Assembly (NCBI GenBank): GCA_051004015.1
Contig: JBPCKT010000073.1
Location: 59,056-123,055 of the forward strand
Reading direction: 5' to 3'
From: SXOA01 sp051004015
GTDB lineage: Bacteria > Planctomycetota > Planctomycetia > Pirellulales > Pirellulaceae
Length of the DNA: 64,000 nucleotides
The position numbers and the translations under genes are program-made. Every line of letters begins with the position of its first letter. The first letter of the stretch is position 1. Of the stretch, positions 38,788-48,502 are shown piece by piece. The notes beneath the pieces were generated by a model. It worked only from the letters and a program-made list of their open reading frames with translations, was not told where the DNA came from and did no database searches.

Positions 38788-38962
38788 GGCGTGTTTCCTG
38801 AATTGGGAAGATTCGTGGCCGAAATGGGGCCGCGACTACAAGCTAGTCGATTCAAAAACCCTGCAATCGACTGGCCGAGGAAAGATTGCACGATTTCTCG
38901 GAAAATTCAATCCTACGATTTGGGTCGTTGGCTCCTCCTTAGGCACGCCTTACGATGGAGTC

Positions 38963-41900
38963 ATGTCCCTGTGGCAATTCCTTCTCCGCAGCCTCGCATT
39001 CCACTGGCGGATGCACCTGGCCGTCGCGCTCGGAGTCGCAGCGGCCACGGCGGTGCTGACCGGGGCGCTGTTGGTCGGTGACAGCGTCCGCGGCAGCCTC
39101 AAGCATCTGGCGCTGGACCGGCTGGGGAACATTGACCGGGCGTTGATTACGGATCGATTCTTCCGCCAGCAGATGGCGAGCGAGTTTGAGACGAAGCGAG
39201 TCGGCAGCCAGGTTGCGCCCGCCATTCTCTTTCCCGCGGTCACGGCGGAGCGAACGGCAGCGGAGGGAAGAAGACGCGCGGCCGGTGTGATGCTCGTGGG
39301 GTGTGACGATGCGTTCTGGCAGCTTGGCTCGGAGAAGACCCGGCCGCACAAGACGCCAGGCCGCGGCGAGATTGTCCTCAACTCAGCCCTGGCCGCGGAG
39401 TTGGAGGCCCAGGTCGGCGATGAGGTGATTATTCGCCTGCCGAAGTCGGACCAGATTCCCGCCGATAGCGCTCTGGGCAAGAAGCAGGACCGGCTGACGA
39501 GCCTGGCGGATTTGAAGGTCGTTGAAATCATCCCCACCGAGAGTCTCGGCCGCTTCTCCCTCCAGCCGATGCAGACTTTGCCGCGGAATGCCTACGTGGC
39601 GCTCGGAGATATCCAGTCGGCGCTTTTTGTGGGAGAGGAGGAGAAGAAGAAGGTCAACGCGCTGCTGGTGGGGGGGCTCCCCGACGTGAATTCCGAAACG
39701 GCGGACGTGATCCCGCTTACCGAATCGCTGTCGCCCACGCTCGCCGACTACGGCCTGGCCCTCAAGCACGTCCGCCTCGGCTTCGTAGGTGATTACGCTA
39801 AAGATTCAATCATCTTCGACTACTACAGCCTCTCCAGCGACCGGCTGCTGGTGGATGATAAGGTGGTGGAGATCGTGCAGAAAGCTTTCTCAGCTACGGC
39901 CCAGCCGGTTTTCACGTACCTGGCGAACACGATTGAAAAGGTGGGAGAGACCGACAAAGCGAAGAAGCCGATTCCTTATTCGCTGATCTCGGCCATCGAC
40001 CCGATACCGGGAGGCCCGCAGCTCCAAGACGATGAAATCGCCCTCTCTTCTTGGGCTGCGGACGATTTGCAGGCGAAGGTAGGCGAGCGAATCCGCGTCA
40101 CGTATTTCGCGCCGGAAACGACGCATGGCCAAACCATCGAGCGGTCGGTGGAATTGAAACTGGCCGCCATCATCCCGGTCACTAAACCGAGTAAACGGTA
40201 CATCGGCAAGCGGCCGGCCCAGTTCGACAAACTTCCAACGGCGGCCAACGATCCGGACCTCACTCCCGACGTTCGCGGCTTCACCGACCAGGAAACCATC
40301 AGCGAAGCGGACCCGCCGTTCCCCTTTGACCGGACGAAGATCCGCAAACCGCGGGACGACGAATATTGGGCCTTCTACCGCACGACCCCCAAGGCGTATG
40401 TCTCGCTCAAAACCGGCCAGAAACTCTGGCACAGCCGCTTTGGCCAGGTGACGAGCGTGCGGATCGATGCTTCGGCCGCCGCGGACCAGGCCGCTTTGGA
40501 GCAGCGTCTGCTCCAAGATTTTCAGCCACAGGCTTACAAGCTCGGCTTCACTTTTTTGCCCCTGCGACAACAAAGCGAAGATGCCTCTGCCGGAACGACG
40601 CCGTTTGATGTGCTGTTCCTGCTGCTCTCCATGTTCATCATCGCCGCGGCTCTGATGCTGGTCTGGATTCTGTTCCGCCTGGGTGTGGAACAGCGCGCCA
40701 GCGAAATCGGCACGCTCCAGGCCCTCGGCTGGGCGGGGAGGAAGACGGCGCGAGTGCTGGCGCTCGAAGGCGCTATCGTCGCAGCCGCCGGTGGGCTCGT
40801 CGGCAGTCTCCTCGGCATCGGCTACGCCTGGCTGATGATCACCGGCCTGCGGACCTGGTGGGTCGGCGCGGTCGCGACGCCGTTTTTGGAACTTCATATC
40901 ACAGCGTTGAGTCTCTTTGCCGGTTACGCCAGCGGGGTCATCGTCTGCGTCGTCACGATTTATCTGAGCCTGCGAGCGCTACGGAAGGTGCCGGCGAGGA
41001 GTTTGCTGGCGGGAGAAGCGACGGCAATTAGAGAACCAAAAGCGGAAAGCGGAAAGCGGAAAGCGGAGCCACGACGCTGGAGCGTCTTTGTCGCCCCCGC
41101 GCTCGTCCTTGTCTCTCTCGCACTCGCCGTCCTTGCCACGCAACTTGGCGGGGAGGCCCAGGCGGGCGCATTCATGGGGGCGGGAGGGGCAATGCTCGCT
41201 GCACTTCTCATCTTCATTGCCGGGCGTTTGAAGGCGAGGAGCAGCGGACTCTCCACGACCAGCCTGGCGAGGACCGCCTTCCGCAACGCGGGACGCAATG
41301 TCGGACGGAGCGTGACGACGATTGCCCTCATGGCCTCTGCCTCGTTCCTCATCGTCGCGGTCAGCGCTTTCCAACTCGACCCGAGCGATGAAGGAGTCGG
41401 CGGGTTTGATTATCTGGCGGAAAGCTCGGAACCCATCTTGGCGGACCTGAATTCCGCGGAGGCGAGGAAGCAACTCCTGCGGCAGGATGCCAAGAAACTC
41501 GACGGAGCGACCATCCTTTCCTTCCGCCTCCGCTCCGGCGATGACGCCAGTTGCCGCAACCTCTATCAGCCGCACCAGCCGCGAGTGCTGGGGGTGACGC
41601 CGGCGATGGTGGACTATTTCAATGAACAAGAGGGAGACAGAAAGCTCGTACGTTTCAAATTCGCGGCAAGCGCCGCCAAATCCTCGCAAGAGCAGCAAAA
41701 TCCATGGCATCTCTTGAACACGCCCGCCGCGGAGGGTCAGCCGGTGAGCGTCTTTCTCGACAAGAACACGGCGATGTACAGTCTCAAGCTCTACCGGGGG
41801 ATCGGCGAGGAATTTGAATTCGATTATGGCGAGGGGCCGCCAGTCAAGTTCCGTGTCGCCGGCCTGCTTTCCAACAGCGTCCTGCAAGGGAGCCTGCTCA

Positions 41901-42460
41901 TCGGCGAGGCCGACTTTAAGAATCTGTTTCCCACGATCAGCGGATATCGGTCGTTTTTGATTCAGGCGGCGAGCGAGCCGGAGAAAGTCGCCGCGTTTCT
42001 GGAAGACCGCTTCGGAGATGAAGGGCTGGATACGACCGATGCCAAGACGAAGCTGGCGGAGCTGCTGGCGGTGCAGAATACGTATATCAGCACATTCCGC
42101 AGTCTGGGGGCGCTGGGTCTTCTGCTCGGCACTTTCGGCCTGGCCGCGGTGCAACTGCGGAATGTCTTCGAGCGGCGCAAGGAACTGGCCCTGCTGCGTG
42201 CCGTTGGCTTTCACAAGTTGCGGCTAGGAGAGATGGTGCTGCTGGAGAACCTGGTGCTGCTGCTGGGTGGATTGGCAACGGGCACGCTGGCGGCGCTGCT
42301 CAGCGTGCTGCCGCACATGTTGCTGGGCGGAGCGCATGTGCCGCTCTTGGAGTTGGCGGTGATGCTGGGAGTGGTGCTGATCGTTGGCGTCGTTACTGGT
42401 TTGCTGGCAGTGCGGGCCACGCTGCGGGCTCCACTTTTGGCCGCGTTACGGGGAGAATAG
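38963..42460 (+). CDS. FtsX-type ABC transporter permease, large
   Basis: 1,165 residues from ATG 38963 (MSLWQFLLRSLAFHWRMHLA); the longer frame upstream is not protein-like. An N-terminal transmembrane helix is followed by a large extracytoplasmic MacB-type domain, a three-helix FtsX block (~545-680, e.g. PFDVLFLLLSMFIIAAALML), two further helices near 710-760, a second extracytoplasmic domain (~815-1030) and a second FtsX block. No ATPase gene is adjacent in the window. A 27-base tandem repeat encodes AESGKRKAE between the two halves. Its stop directly abuts the glpK start (TAG ATG), so the two may be co-translated. Confidence 0.88.
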   Translation: MSLWQFLLRSLAFHWRMHLAVALGVAAATAVLTGALLVGDSVRGSLKHLALDRLGNIDRALITDRFFRQQMASEFETKRVGSQVAPAILFPAVTAERTAAEGRRRAAGVMLVGCDDAFWQLGSEKTRPHKTPGRGEIVLNSALAAELEAQVGDEVIIRLPKSDQIPADSALGKKQDRLTSLADLKVVEIIPTESLGRFSLQPMQTLPRNAYVALGDIQSALFVGEEEKKKVNALLVGGLPDVNSETADVIPLTESLSPTLADYGLALKHVRLGFVGDYAKDSIIFDYYSLSSDRLLVDDKVVEIVQKAFSATAQPVFTYLANTIEKVGETDKAKKPIPYSLISAIDPIPGGPQLQDDEIALSSWAADDLQAKVGERIRVTYFAPETTHGQTIERSVELKLAAIIPVTKPSKRYIGKRPAQFDKLPTAANDPDLTPDVRGFTDQETISEADPPFPFDRTKIRKPRDDEYWAFYRTTPKAYVSLKTGQKLWHSRFGQVTSVRIDASAAADQAALEQRLLQDFQPQAYKLGFTFLPLRQQSEDASAGTTPFDVLFLLLSMFIIAAALMLVWILFRLGVEQRASEIGTLQALGWAGRKTARVLALEGAIVAAAGGLVGSLLGIGYAWLMITGLRTWWVGAVATPFLELHITALSLFAGYASGVIVCVVTIYLSLRALRKVPARSLLAGEATAIREPKAESGKRKAEPRRWSVFVAPALVLVSLALAVLATQLGGEAQAGAFMGAGGAMLAALLIFIAGRLKARSSGLSTTSLARTAFRNAGRNVGRSVTTIALMASASFLIVAVSAFQLDPSDEGVGGFDYLAESSEPILADLNSAEARKQLLRQDAKKLDGATILSFRLRSGDDASCRNLYQPHQPRVLGVTPAMVDYFNEQEGDRKLVRFKFAASAAKSSQEQQNPWHLLNTPAAEGQPVSVFLDKNTAMYSLKLYRGIGEEFEFDYGEGPPVKFRVAGLLSNSVLQGSLLIGEADFKNLFPTISGYRSFLIQAASEPEKVAAFLEDRFGDEGLDTTDAKTKLAELLAVQNTYISTFRSLGALGLLLGTFGLAAVQLRNVFERRKELALLRAVGFHKLRLGEMVLLENLVLLLGGLATGTLAALLSVLPHMLLGGAHVPLLELAVMLGVVLIVGVVTGLLAVRATLRAPLLAALRGE
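41041..41067 (+). repeat. Tandem AGCGGAA repeat encoding AESGKRKAE
   Basis: A 27-base sequence of AGCGGAA units, identical at 45387-45413 in the unrelated MmgE/PrpD gene, in the same reading frame in both. Confidence 0.88.
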
Positions 42461-43942
42461 ATGCCCAAGTACATTCTTGCTCTCGACCAGGGAACCACTT
42501 CCAGCCGAGCCATTCTGTTTGGCCGCGACGGCCGCGGCGTAGCCTCCGCCCAGCAGGAGTTTCCCCAGATACTGCCCTCCCCCGGGCATGTTGAACATGA
42601 CCCGGAAGCCATCTGGTCATCGCAACTGGCGACCGCGAAGCAAGCGATTGCCAAAGCGAAGTGCAATGCGGAGGACATCGCCGCGATTGGCGTGACCAAT
42701 CAGCGGGAAACGACCGTTTTATGGGACAAGGCCACGGGCAAGCCCGTTGCCAACGCCATCGTCTGGCAAAGCCGCATTACGGCCCCGATTTGTGAGAAGC
42801 TCAAGTCGGATGGGGCGGAGCAGACGATCCGGGACAAGACGGGGCTCGTTGTCGATGCCTATTTCTCCGGGACGAAAATCAAGCACCTGCTCGACACGAT
42901 TCCCGGCCTTCGGAGCCGAGCGGAGAAGGGGGAAATCCTTTTCGGCACCGTCGATTCATTCATCATCTGGCGGCTGACGGGGGGGAAGCGACATGTAACG
43001 GACGTCAGCAACGCCAGCCGCACGCTGCTGCTCAATATCCATACGCTCCAGTGGGACGACGAGCTGCTGAAGCTCCTCAATGTTCCCCGCGCCATGCTGC
43101 CGGAAGTCCTCCCCAGCAGCCACCACTATGGCGACACCGATCCGTCGCTGTTCGGCCGGGCCATTCCCATAACCGGCGATGCGGGGGACCAGCAAGCGGC
43201 GACCTTTGGCCAGGCTTGCTTTGAACCTGGCTCCGCCAAGAACACCTACGGCACCGGCTGCTTCATGCTGCTGAACATTGGCGACAAGCCCCGAGCCTCC
43301 CAGCACAAATTGCTGACCACCGTTGGCTGGCAAGTTGGCGGGAAAACGACCTATTGTCTGGAAGGCTCCGTGTTCATCGCCGGCGCGATTGTGCAATGGC
43401 TGCGGGACGGGCTGGGCATCATCAAGACCTCTGCCGAGGTGGAGAAGCTGGCGGCAAGCGTCCCCGACAGCGGCGGTGTGATCCTGGTCCCAGCACTGGT
43501 TGGCCTGGGTGCTCCGTATTGGGATCCTGACGCTCGCGGTGCCATCTTCGGCATCACCCGCGGCACCACGGCAGCCCATATCGCGCGGGCCGCGGTGGAG
43601 TCGATGGCCTTTCAGTCGCGCGACCTGCTCGACGCCATGCGGAGCGACGCGGGATTGCCGCTGGCCACGCTGAAAGTCGATGGCGGGGCGAGCCTGAATA
43701 ACGCGCTCATGCAATTCCAGGCCGACATCGTGGGCGCGACCGTCCGCCGTCCCGTGGTTGCCGAAACCACAGCGCTTGGCGCGGCCTATCTCGCCGGCCT
43801 CGCCGTCGGCTACTGGCAAGATCAGTCCGACATCGCCCGCAATTGGGCCCTGGACCGTGAATTCCAGCCGCAGATGTCCGCGGCGGAGCGGGACGAACGG
43901 TATGGAAGATGGCAGCGGGCGGTGAAGCGAGTGGTGGGGTAA
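42461..43942 (+). CDS. glpK: Glycerol kinase
   Basis: 493 residues. FGGY-family kinase that phosphorylates glycerol to sn-glycerol 3-phosphate. Motifs: LALDQGTTSSRAILF (phosphate-binding start), GVTNQRETTVLWD, NAIVWQSR, DAYFSGTKI, DVSNASRTLLLNI, ITGDAGDQQAA, KNTYGTGCFML, and LVGLGAPYWDPDARG, all of the glycerol kinase branch. Length fits the family. No facilitator or glycerol-3-phosphate dehydrogenase gene is adjacent. A palindrome follows the stop. Confidence 0.96.
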   Translation: MPKYILALDQGTTSSRAILFGRDGRGVASAQQEFPQILPSPGHVEHDPEAIWSSQLATAKQAIAKAKCNAEDIAAIGVTNQRETTVLWDKATGKPVANAIVWQSRITAPICEKLKSDGAEQTIRDKTGLVVDAYFSGTKIKHLLDTIPGLRSRAEKGEILFGTVDSFIIWRLTGGKRHVTDVSNASRTLLLNIHTLQWDDELLKLLNVPRAMLPEVLPSSHHYGDTDPSLFGRAIPITGDAGDQQAATFGQACFEPGSAKNTYGTGCFMLLNIGDKPRASQHKLLTTVGWQVGGKTTYCLEGSVFIAGAIVQWLRDGLGIIKTSAEVEKLAASVPDSGGVILVPALVGLGAPYWDPDARGAIFGITRGTTAAHIARAAVESMAFQSRDLLDAMRSDAGLPLATLKVDGGASLNNALMQFQADIVGATVRRPVVAETTALGAAYLAGLAVGYWQDQSDIARNWALDREFQPQMSAAERDERYGRWQRAVKRVVG

Positions 43943-43949
43943 GTGAAAA

Positions 43950-43999
43950 TACTCCTCACGCTCCGCGCGAGGACTTCATCACGCGGAGCGTGATGAGTA
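43950..43999. repeat. Inverted repeat TCACGCTCCGCG after glpK
   Basis: Arms 43950-43967 and 43982-43999 pair over 18 bp with one mismatch. It may serve as a terminator for glpK, although it lacks a T-run, and it lies just upstream of the small membrane protein gene. Confidence 0.75.
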
Positions 44000-44020
44000 C
44001 TATTCTTGTACAATGCTCTT

Positions 44021-44287
44021 ATGTTCGATTACGTCATCGCTTTCGTCGCGGTAGTCTCCGGCTCAACATTGCTTATCGGCGGTGCTTTGAACGCCGCCTG
44101 GCTGATGGAGCTTGCCAAAGTCAAGGGTTTAGCCGCCGGCGTGGGAGGCACGGCGGCGAGGATGATCTGCATGGCGGTCGGCGCGACAATCATTCTGCTG
44201 GGCATCATTGTGGCCAGTGGGTGGCGGCCTTCTTGGGCGCAGTCAAGGCTTCCCAATCGGAGCAGTTCATGGCAGACGGCTACGTAA
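44021..44287 (+). CDS. Small two-helix membrane protein
   Basis: 88 residues from ATG 44021 (MFDYVIAFVAVVSGSTLLIG) with two hydrophobic segments (FDYVIAFVAVVSGSTLLIGG and ICMAVGATIILLGIIVASG). Not recognised. Its 3' end overlaps the MmgE/PrpD start by 19 bases in another frame, suggesting translational coupling. Confidence 0.55.
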   Translation: MFDYVIAFVAVVSGSTLLIGGALNAAWLMELAKVKGLAAGVGGTAARMICMAVGATIILLGIIVASGWRPSWAQSRLPNRSSSWQTAT

Positions 44288-45810
44288 AGCTCCCGCGCCA
44301 TGAGAACCAGGCCCGCGGGATTGGGCAGTACGCGATTGATTTCCTCGCGGGCAAGCTTGGCCAGCCGGATGTGGTCGTGCTGGAGCGAACCGAGCAATTC
44401 CACCTGGATAGCATCGCCTGCGCGGTGGCTGCCCTCGCCACCGATTGCCCCGCTCCGCGTATCCTGCGGGATGAGGCCCTGGCTTATCCCGATTCGAACG
44501 GTGTACCGGTCTTCGGGTCGAGGTTACTTGTGTCGCCGGAAAAGGCCGTGCTGGCCAACTGCTCGGCCGTGCGCGAGCTCGACGCCAACGGCACCAACTT
44601 TGGCTACAACCCGCGTACCGGCTACCAGCGGGGAGAATTCGGGCATAATGACTTCTACCCGGTCGCCGTCGCCGCCGCGCAGCTCGCAGGCGCGAGCGGC
44701 AGACAGGCGCTGCTGGGCATGGTCTGCCTCGATGAAATCCGCGGCCGGCTGGCGGAGTGCTTTGGCCTCAAGGACCACAAGATCGACCACGTGCTGCACG
44801 GGGCAATCGCCTCGGCAGCTGTCTACGGCTCGATGCTCGGTGCGACAGCCGAGCAGATCGAATCGGCCATCGGGCTGACGGTCGCGCACTACGTTCCTTT
44901 CCGGGCCATCCGCCACGGCGAGCAGCTCTCGGATTCCAAAGGGGCCTCCGCGGCCATCAGCGCGGAAGTGGCCGTGCAATCGATGCGGCGGGCCATGCGA
45001 GGCTTCGTCGGCCCAGCGGACATTTTCCGCAATCCGCAGGCGGTATTCTGCCTCTTTGAACGACCAGCCGAGCCTAACTCCAGTCCGTTCGACTTGGACC
45101 TCGCCACCAGCGGCAGCGACTTCGCCGTGATGGGGATGCACTTCAAGCTGGGACTCTACGAACATCAGTCCGCCGGCGCCATCGGCGGGCTGATTGACCT
45201 CTTAGCCGCTCATCCGCCCCTACTAACTATTCCCGGCGACATCGAGCGGATCCGCATCACCATCTACGAGCCGGCTTTCAGCATCATCGGCGATCCCCAC
45301 AAACGCGATCCACGAACCCGGCAGAGCGCGGACCATTCGATGGTCTACATTGTGGGGACGCTGCTGCGGAAAGCGGTATTGGGAACAGCGGAAAGCGGAA
45401 AGCGGAAAGCGGAAGGGACGAGCGTGGTATTCTGGCGCGATTTGATGCTCGTGCCCGCCGATTATGAGGATGCGGCTTTGTTTCACCCGCTGACGCGGGC
45501 GTTGATGGACAAGATTGAATTCATGCACGGCGGGCCGGAGTATGACGCGAGGTATCCCGACGGTATTCCCACAACGGTGGAGATTGACCATCGCGGCCTC
45601 GGCCGGCTCTCCAGTGGGCTGGTGATGTATCCGGAGGGGCATGCCCGCAATGCGAACGGCAACTTGCCGGCGCTGCTGGCGCACAAGTTTCGTGCTCTGG
45701 CCGGCCTAGGCGTTGGAGACATTGAAGGACTGCTGATTCGCTTCCGCGGACTTGCGAAAAAGTCCGCGGCGGAACTGCGGACACTGTATGATTTTGAGAT
45801 TGCCAGGTGA
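44269..45810 (+). CDS. MmgE/PrpD-family dehydratase
   Basis: 513 residues from ATG 44269 (MADGYVKLPRHENQARGIGQ). The MmgE/PrpD (2-methylcitrate dehydratase-like) fold is visible: ANCSAVRELDANGTNFGYNP, then GEFGHNDFYPVAVAAAQLAG, KDHKIDHVLHGAIASAAVYG, and LTVAHYVPFRAIRHGEQLSD. The family contains cofactor-free dehydratases of methylcitrate and related acids; the exact substrate is unclear because no prpB or prpC is near. A 27-base repeat adds AESGKRKAE at ~375-383 of the product. TruB follows 4 bases after its stop. Confidence 0.9.
   Translation: MADGYVKLPRHENQARGIGQYAIDFLAGKLGQPDVVVLERTEQFHLDSIACAVAALATDCPAPRILRDEALAYPDSNGVPVFGSRLLVSPEKAVLANCSAVRELDANGTNFGYNPRTGYQRGEFGHNDFYPVAVAAAQLAGASGRQALLGMVCLDEIRGRLAECFGLKDHKIDHVLHGAIASAAVYGSMLGATAEQIESAIGLTVAHYVPFRAIRHGEQLSDSKGASAAISAEVAVQSMRRAMRGFVGPADIFRNPQAVFCLFERPAEPNSSPFDLDLATSGSDFAVMGMHFKLGLYEHQSAGAIGGLIDLLAAHPPLLTIPGDIERIRITIYEPAFSIIGDPHKRDPRTRQSADHSMVYIVGTLLRKAVLGTAESGKRKAEGTSVVFWRDLMLVPADYEDAALFHPLTRALMDKIEFMHGGPEYDARYPDGIPTTVEIDHRGLGRLSSGLVMYPEGHARNANGNLPALLAHKFRALAGLGVGDIEGLLIRFRGLAKKSAAELRTLYDFEIAR
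45387..45413 (+). repeat. Tandem AGCGGAA repeat encoding AESGKRKAE
   Basis: Exact second copy of the repeat at 41041-41067, in the same frame, inside the MmgE/PrpD gene. Confidence 0.88.
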
Positions 45811-45814
45811 ACCC

Positions 45815-46699
45815 ATGTTTGGCCTTCTCAATCTCTTTAAGCCCACCGGCGTCACATCGCGCGACGTCGTCAACCGCGTGCAGCGGCTTGTCAAACCGCA
45901 CAAGGTGGGACATGCCGGAACGCTCGACCCGCTGGCCAGCGGAGTGCTCGTGGTCTGCCTTGGTCCGGCGACGCGGCTTATCGAGTATGTGCAGCGGATG
46001 CACAAGCGGTATTTTGCGACGTTTTTGCTTGGACGACACAGCGAGACGGAAGACATCGAAGGAAACGTCACCGAGCTGGACAATCCGCCCGTCCCTTCCG
46101 AAGCTCAAATCCGCACCGCGCTTCCCCAGTTCCTGGGCACCATCCAACAACTCCCGCCAGCGTTCTCGGCTCTCAAGGTGGAGGGGCAGCGGGCCTACGA
46201 TTTGGCCCGGCAAGGCCAGACACCGGACCTCAAACCGCGGCCGATTGAGGTGCATGCCATCGAGCTCATTGAATACGTCTATCCGCAGCTCACGCTCGAC
46301 ATCCGCTGCGGCAGCGGGACGTATGTGCGGTCGTTGGGTCGGGACATTGCTCGAGCACTGGGGACGGAGGCGGTGATGTCCGCACTGTCGCGGACGGAAA
46401 TCGGGCCGTTCCTGGTGTCGCAGGCACTGAGCGGCGATGACATCACGCCGCAGAGCATCGACCGGGCATTCATCCCGCCGCAACGAGCGATTGGCAATAT
46501 GCCGACGTGCAGCGTCAGCGAACACGAGGAGGCGTTTGTTCGCAATGGAAGGCAAATCGAGCGGCGGGATATCGGCTCCGCCGGCGGCAGTTCGCGGGAG
46601 CACGAGGAAATCGCGCTGCTCACTTTCTCCGGCCGGCTGCTCGCCATCTCCGTCCAGGCGGGGCCAGGATGCTGGCAGCCGCGGATTGTGTTTGGATGA
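45815..46699 (+). CDS. truB: tRNA pseudouridine(55) synthase TruB
   Basis: 294 residues from ATG 45815 with AGGTGA upstream. Motifs: FGLLNLFKPTGVTSRDVVNR, KVGHAGTLDPLASGVL with the catalytic Asp in GTLDPLA, TLDIRCGSGTYVRSLGRDIA, and PPAFSALKVEGQRAYDLAR. TruB makes pseudouridine at position 55 in the T-loop of tRNAs. The C-terminal ~60 residues after QSIDRAFIP are a variable PUA-like tail with little resemblance. It overlaps no other gene and follows the MmgE/PrpD gene closely. Confidence 0.95.
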   Translation: MFGLLNLFKPTGVTSRDVVNRVQRLVKPHKVGHAGTLDPLASGVLVVCLGPATRLIEYVQRMHKRYFATFLLGRHSETEDIEGNVTELDNPPVPSEAQIRTALPQFLGTIQQLPPAFSALKVEGQRAYDLARQGQTPDLKPRPIEVHAIELIEYVYPQLTLDIRCGSGTYVRSLGRDIARALGTEAVMSALSRTEIGPFLVSQALSGDDITPQSIDRAFIPPQRAIGNMPTCSVSEHEEAFVRNGRQIERRDIGSAGGSSREHEEIALLTFSGRLLAISVQAGPGCWQPRIVFG

Positions 46700-46701
46700 A
46701 A

Positions 46702-46771
46702 GTAGGATGGGATTCCAATCCCGTCCGTCTCATCGCTCGAAACCGCGGACGGGACAAGAGTCCCGTCCTAC
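46702..46771. repeat. Paired palindromic repeat GTAGGATGGGA / GCGGACGGGAC
   Basis: Left arm 46702-46727 and right arm 46745-46771 are near-perfect inverted copies (GTAGGATGGGATTCCAATCC with the complement), loop 17 bases. It lies between the convergent truB and glcF genes. The right arm is the family that also occurs inside the activator gene at 8902-8928. Confidence 0.88.
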
Positions 46772-46774
46772 AAT

Positions 46775-48142
46775 CTAAAACTCCAACGGTTCATGCCGGT
46801 AGCTCAAATCGAGCAAATCCATCGGATGCACGATCTTCAGCGTCTCCCCTTCCATCCGAGCTTGGCGTGCGATCTGCAGCAGGCAGCCGGCGTTGGCGGT
46901 GACGACGACTCGTGCCCCGGTCTTGCGGATGTTGTCGAGCTTCCGCCGGCCGAGCCGTTCCGCCATTTCCGGTTCGGTCAGGTTATAAGTGCCAGCGGCT
47001 CCGCAGCAGAGATCGGACTCAGGCAGGTCGATGAGCTTGAGGCCGGGGATTTTCTTAAGCAGGCTCCGCGGCTGCTCGCGGACCTTCTGGGCGTGGGCCA
47101 GGTGGCAGGCGTCGTGGTAGGTGGCGGTGATATTGATTTCCCCCGGCGGCGTGATCAGGCCGAGCTCGTCGAGGAATTCGCTGCAGTCCCTCACCTTGGC
47201 GGCGAACCGCTCGCGGGCGGCCTGGCCGTCGCCCGCCCAGTGATGGCCATAATCCTTGAGCATGGAGCCGCAGCCGGCCACGTTGACGATGACCGCGTCC
47301 ACGCTGCTGACGTCGAAGGCTCCGATGTTCTTATCCGCCAGGTCGCGGGCGGGGGGGCTTTCGCCTGCGTGAAAATGAATCGCCCCGCAGCAGACCTGCG
47401 ACTGCGGCACCACCACGTCGCAGCCGTTGTGCGTCAGGACCCGGGCCGTCGCCCAGTTCGTCTGGCGAAACATCACATCCCCCACGCAGCCGGTGAACAA
47501 CGCCACTCGGGCCCGCCGCTTCCCCACCGCCGGCAGAAAGTCCGGCAGCGGCGGGGCCGGCTTTTCTAGCCTGGGCAGCATCGTCACTAGCCGCCCGAGC
47601 CGCGAGGGGAGCAGCCGCCAGAGGCCGAGGCCAATGAGGAGCCTATCCAGGCCGAGCATCTGAGCGATGCGGGCGGGAATGAGCGATTTACGGAGCTTGT
47701 CGGGATACGGAAACAGGCCGAACAAGATGTACTTATGGAACCAGTCGCTGGTCTTCGGCCGTTTGGTCCCCGCGGCCAGGGCGTCCTGTTCCATGTTGAC
47801 GCGGAACGGCTCGATGAGCCTGCCATACTGCACACCGCTGGGGCACGCCGTCTCGCACGCCCGGCAGTCCAGGCACAACTCCAGATGCCGCGTCACTTCC
47901 TTGTTCAATTCCAGCCGCCCATCGGTCACCGCCCGCATCAAATAAATGCGTCCACGCGGGCTGTCGTTCTCGTTCCCCGTCTCCACATACGTCGGGCACG
48001 ACGCGGTACACAGGCCGCAATGCACGCAGTCCAAAAACAGCTCGTAATCAATGCCACGGCCGGGGGACTGAAGCTGGGGGAGATTCGTGGTTGACGACGC
48101 AATCGGCAAAGCAGTCGGCGGCGGCAACAAATCCGTGGTCAT
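46775..48142 (-). CDS. glcF: Glycolate oxidase iron-sulfur subunit
   Basis: 455 residues from ATG 48142 (MTTDLLPPPTALPIASSTTN). Two 4Fe-4S ferredoxin motifs near the N-terminus, CVHCGLCTASCPTY and CLDCRACETACPSG, are followed by two CCG domains: LFTGCVGDVMFRQTNW with QVCCGAIHFHAG, and YHDACHLAHAQKVREQPRSL with DLCCGAAGTYNL. GlcF passes electrons from GlcD/GlcE in membrane-associated glycolate or lactate oxidation. GlcD and GlcE are not in this window, so the operon partners must lie elsewhere. Homologues also serve as the iron-sulfur subunit of other flavin dehydrogenases. Confidence 0.9.
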   Translation of the reverse strand: MTTDLLPPPTALPIASSTTNLPQLQSPGRGIDYELFLDCVHCGLCTASCPTYVETGNENDSPRGRIYLMRAVTDGRLELNKEVTRHLELCLDCRACETACPSGVQYGRLIEPFRVNMEQDALAAGTKRPKTSDWFHKYILFGLFPYPDKLRKSLIPARIAQMLGLDRLLIGLGLWRLLPSRLGRLVTMLPRLEKPAPPLPDFLPAVGKRRARVALFTGCVGDVMFRQTNWATARVLTHNGCDVVVPQSQVCCGAIHFHAGESPPARDLADKNIGAFDVSSVDAVIVNVAGCGSMLKDYGHHWAGDGQAARERFAAKVRDCSEFLDELGLITPPGEINITATYHDACHLAHAQKVREQPRSLLKKIPGLKLIDLPESDLCCGAAGTYNLTEPEMAERLGRRKLDNIRKTGARVVVTANAGCLLQIARQARMEGETLKIVHPMDLLDLSYRHEPLEF

Positions 48143-48250
48143 GCACTGATTGGACCAGCGGATTGGGACGGCGTACAGGCGGCAAGCCATCCGCACGGAC
48201 CCCCGCCGCTGACCAGGTGTTACGGCATTTATTTCACCAAGACATCGGCA

Positions 48251-48278
48251 ACTTACGTCAAATAGCTTCGACGTAAGT
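48251..48278. repeat. Palindrome ACTTACGTC...GACGTAAGT
   Basis: ACTTACGTCAAATAG/CTTCGACGTAAGT: outer nine bases of each arm are perfect complements. Related to the perfect palindrome at 48503-48530. Confidence 0.75.
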
Positions 48279-48502
48279 GCTCACGAGTCAACCATCGTTA
48301 TGAATCGCATAGACCCCCTGGAGGAGCTGCTTTTATTCATATTTTCGCGCCAAGTTTTCATGGCCAAATTGAATAAAGGCGTCGCCGCAAGTACTTGCCA
48401 GAACACCGCTTGCAGCCCGCCGCTTTTATTCATGGCCCCGTCTTTTTTGGGCCATTCTTATTCACCCTTCTGGCAAGGCGAAGAGCAATGGCTCTCGGCG
48501 CG

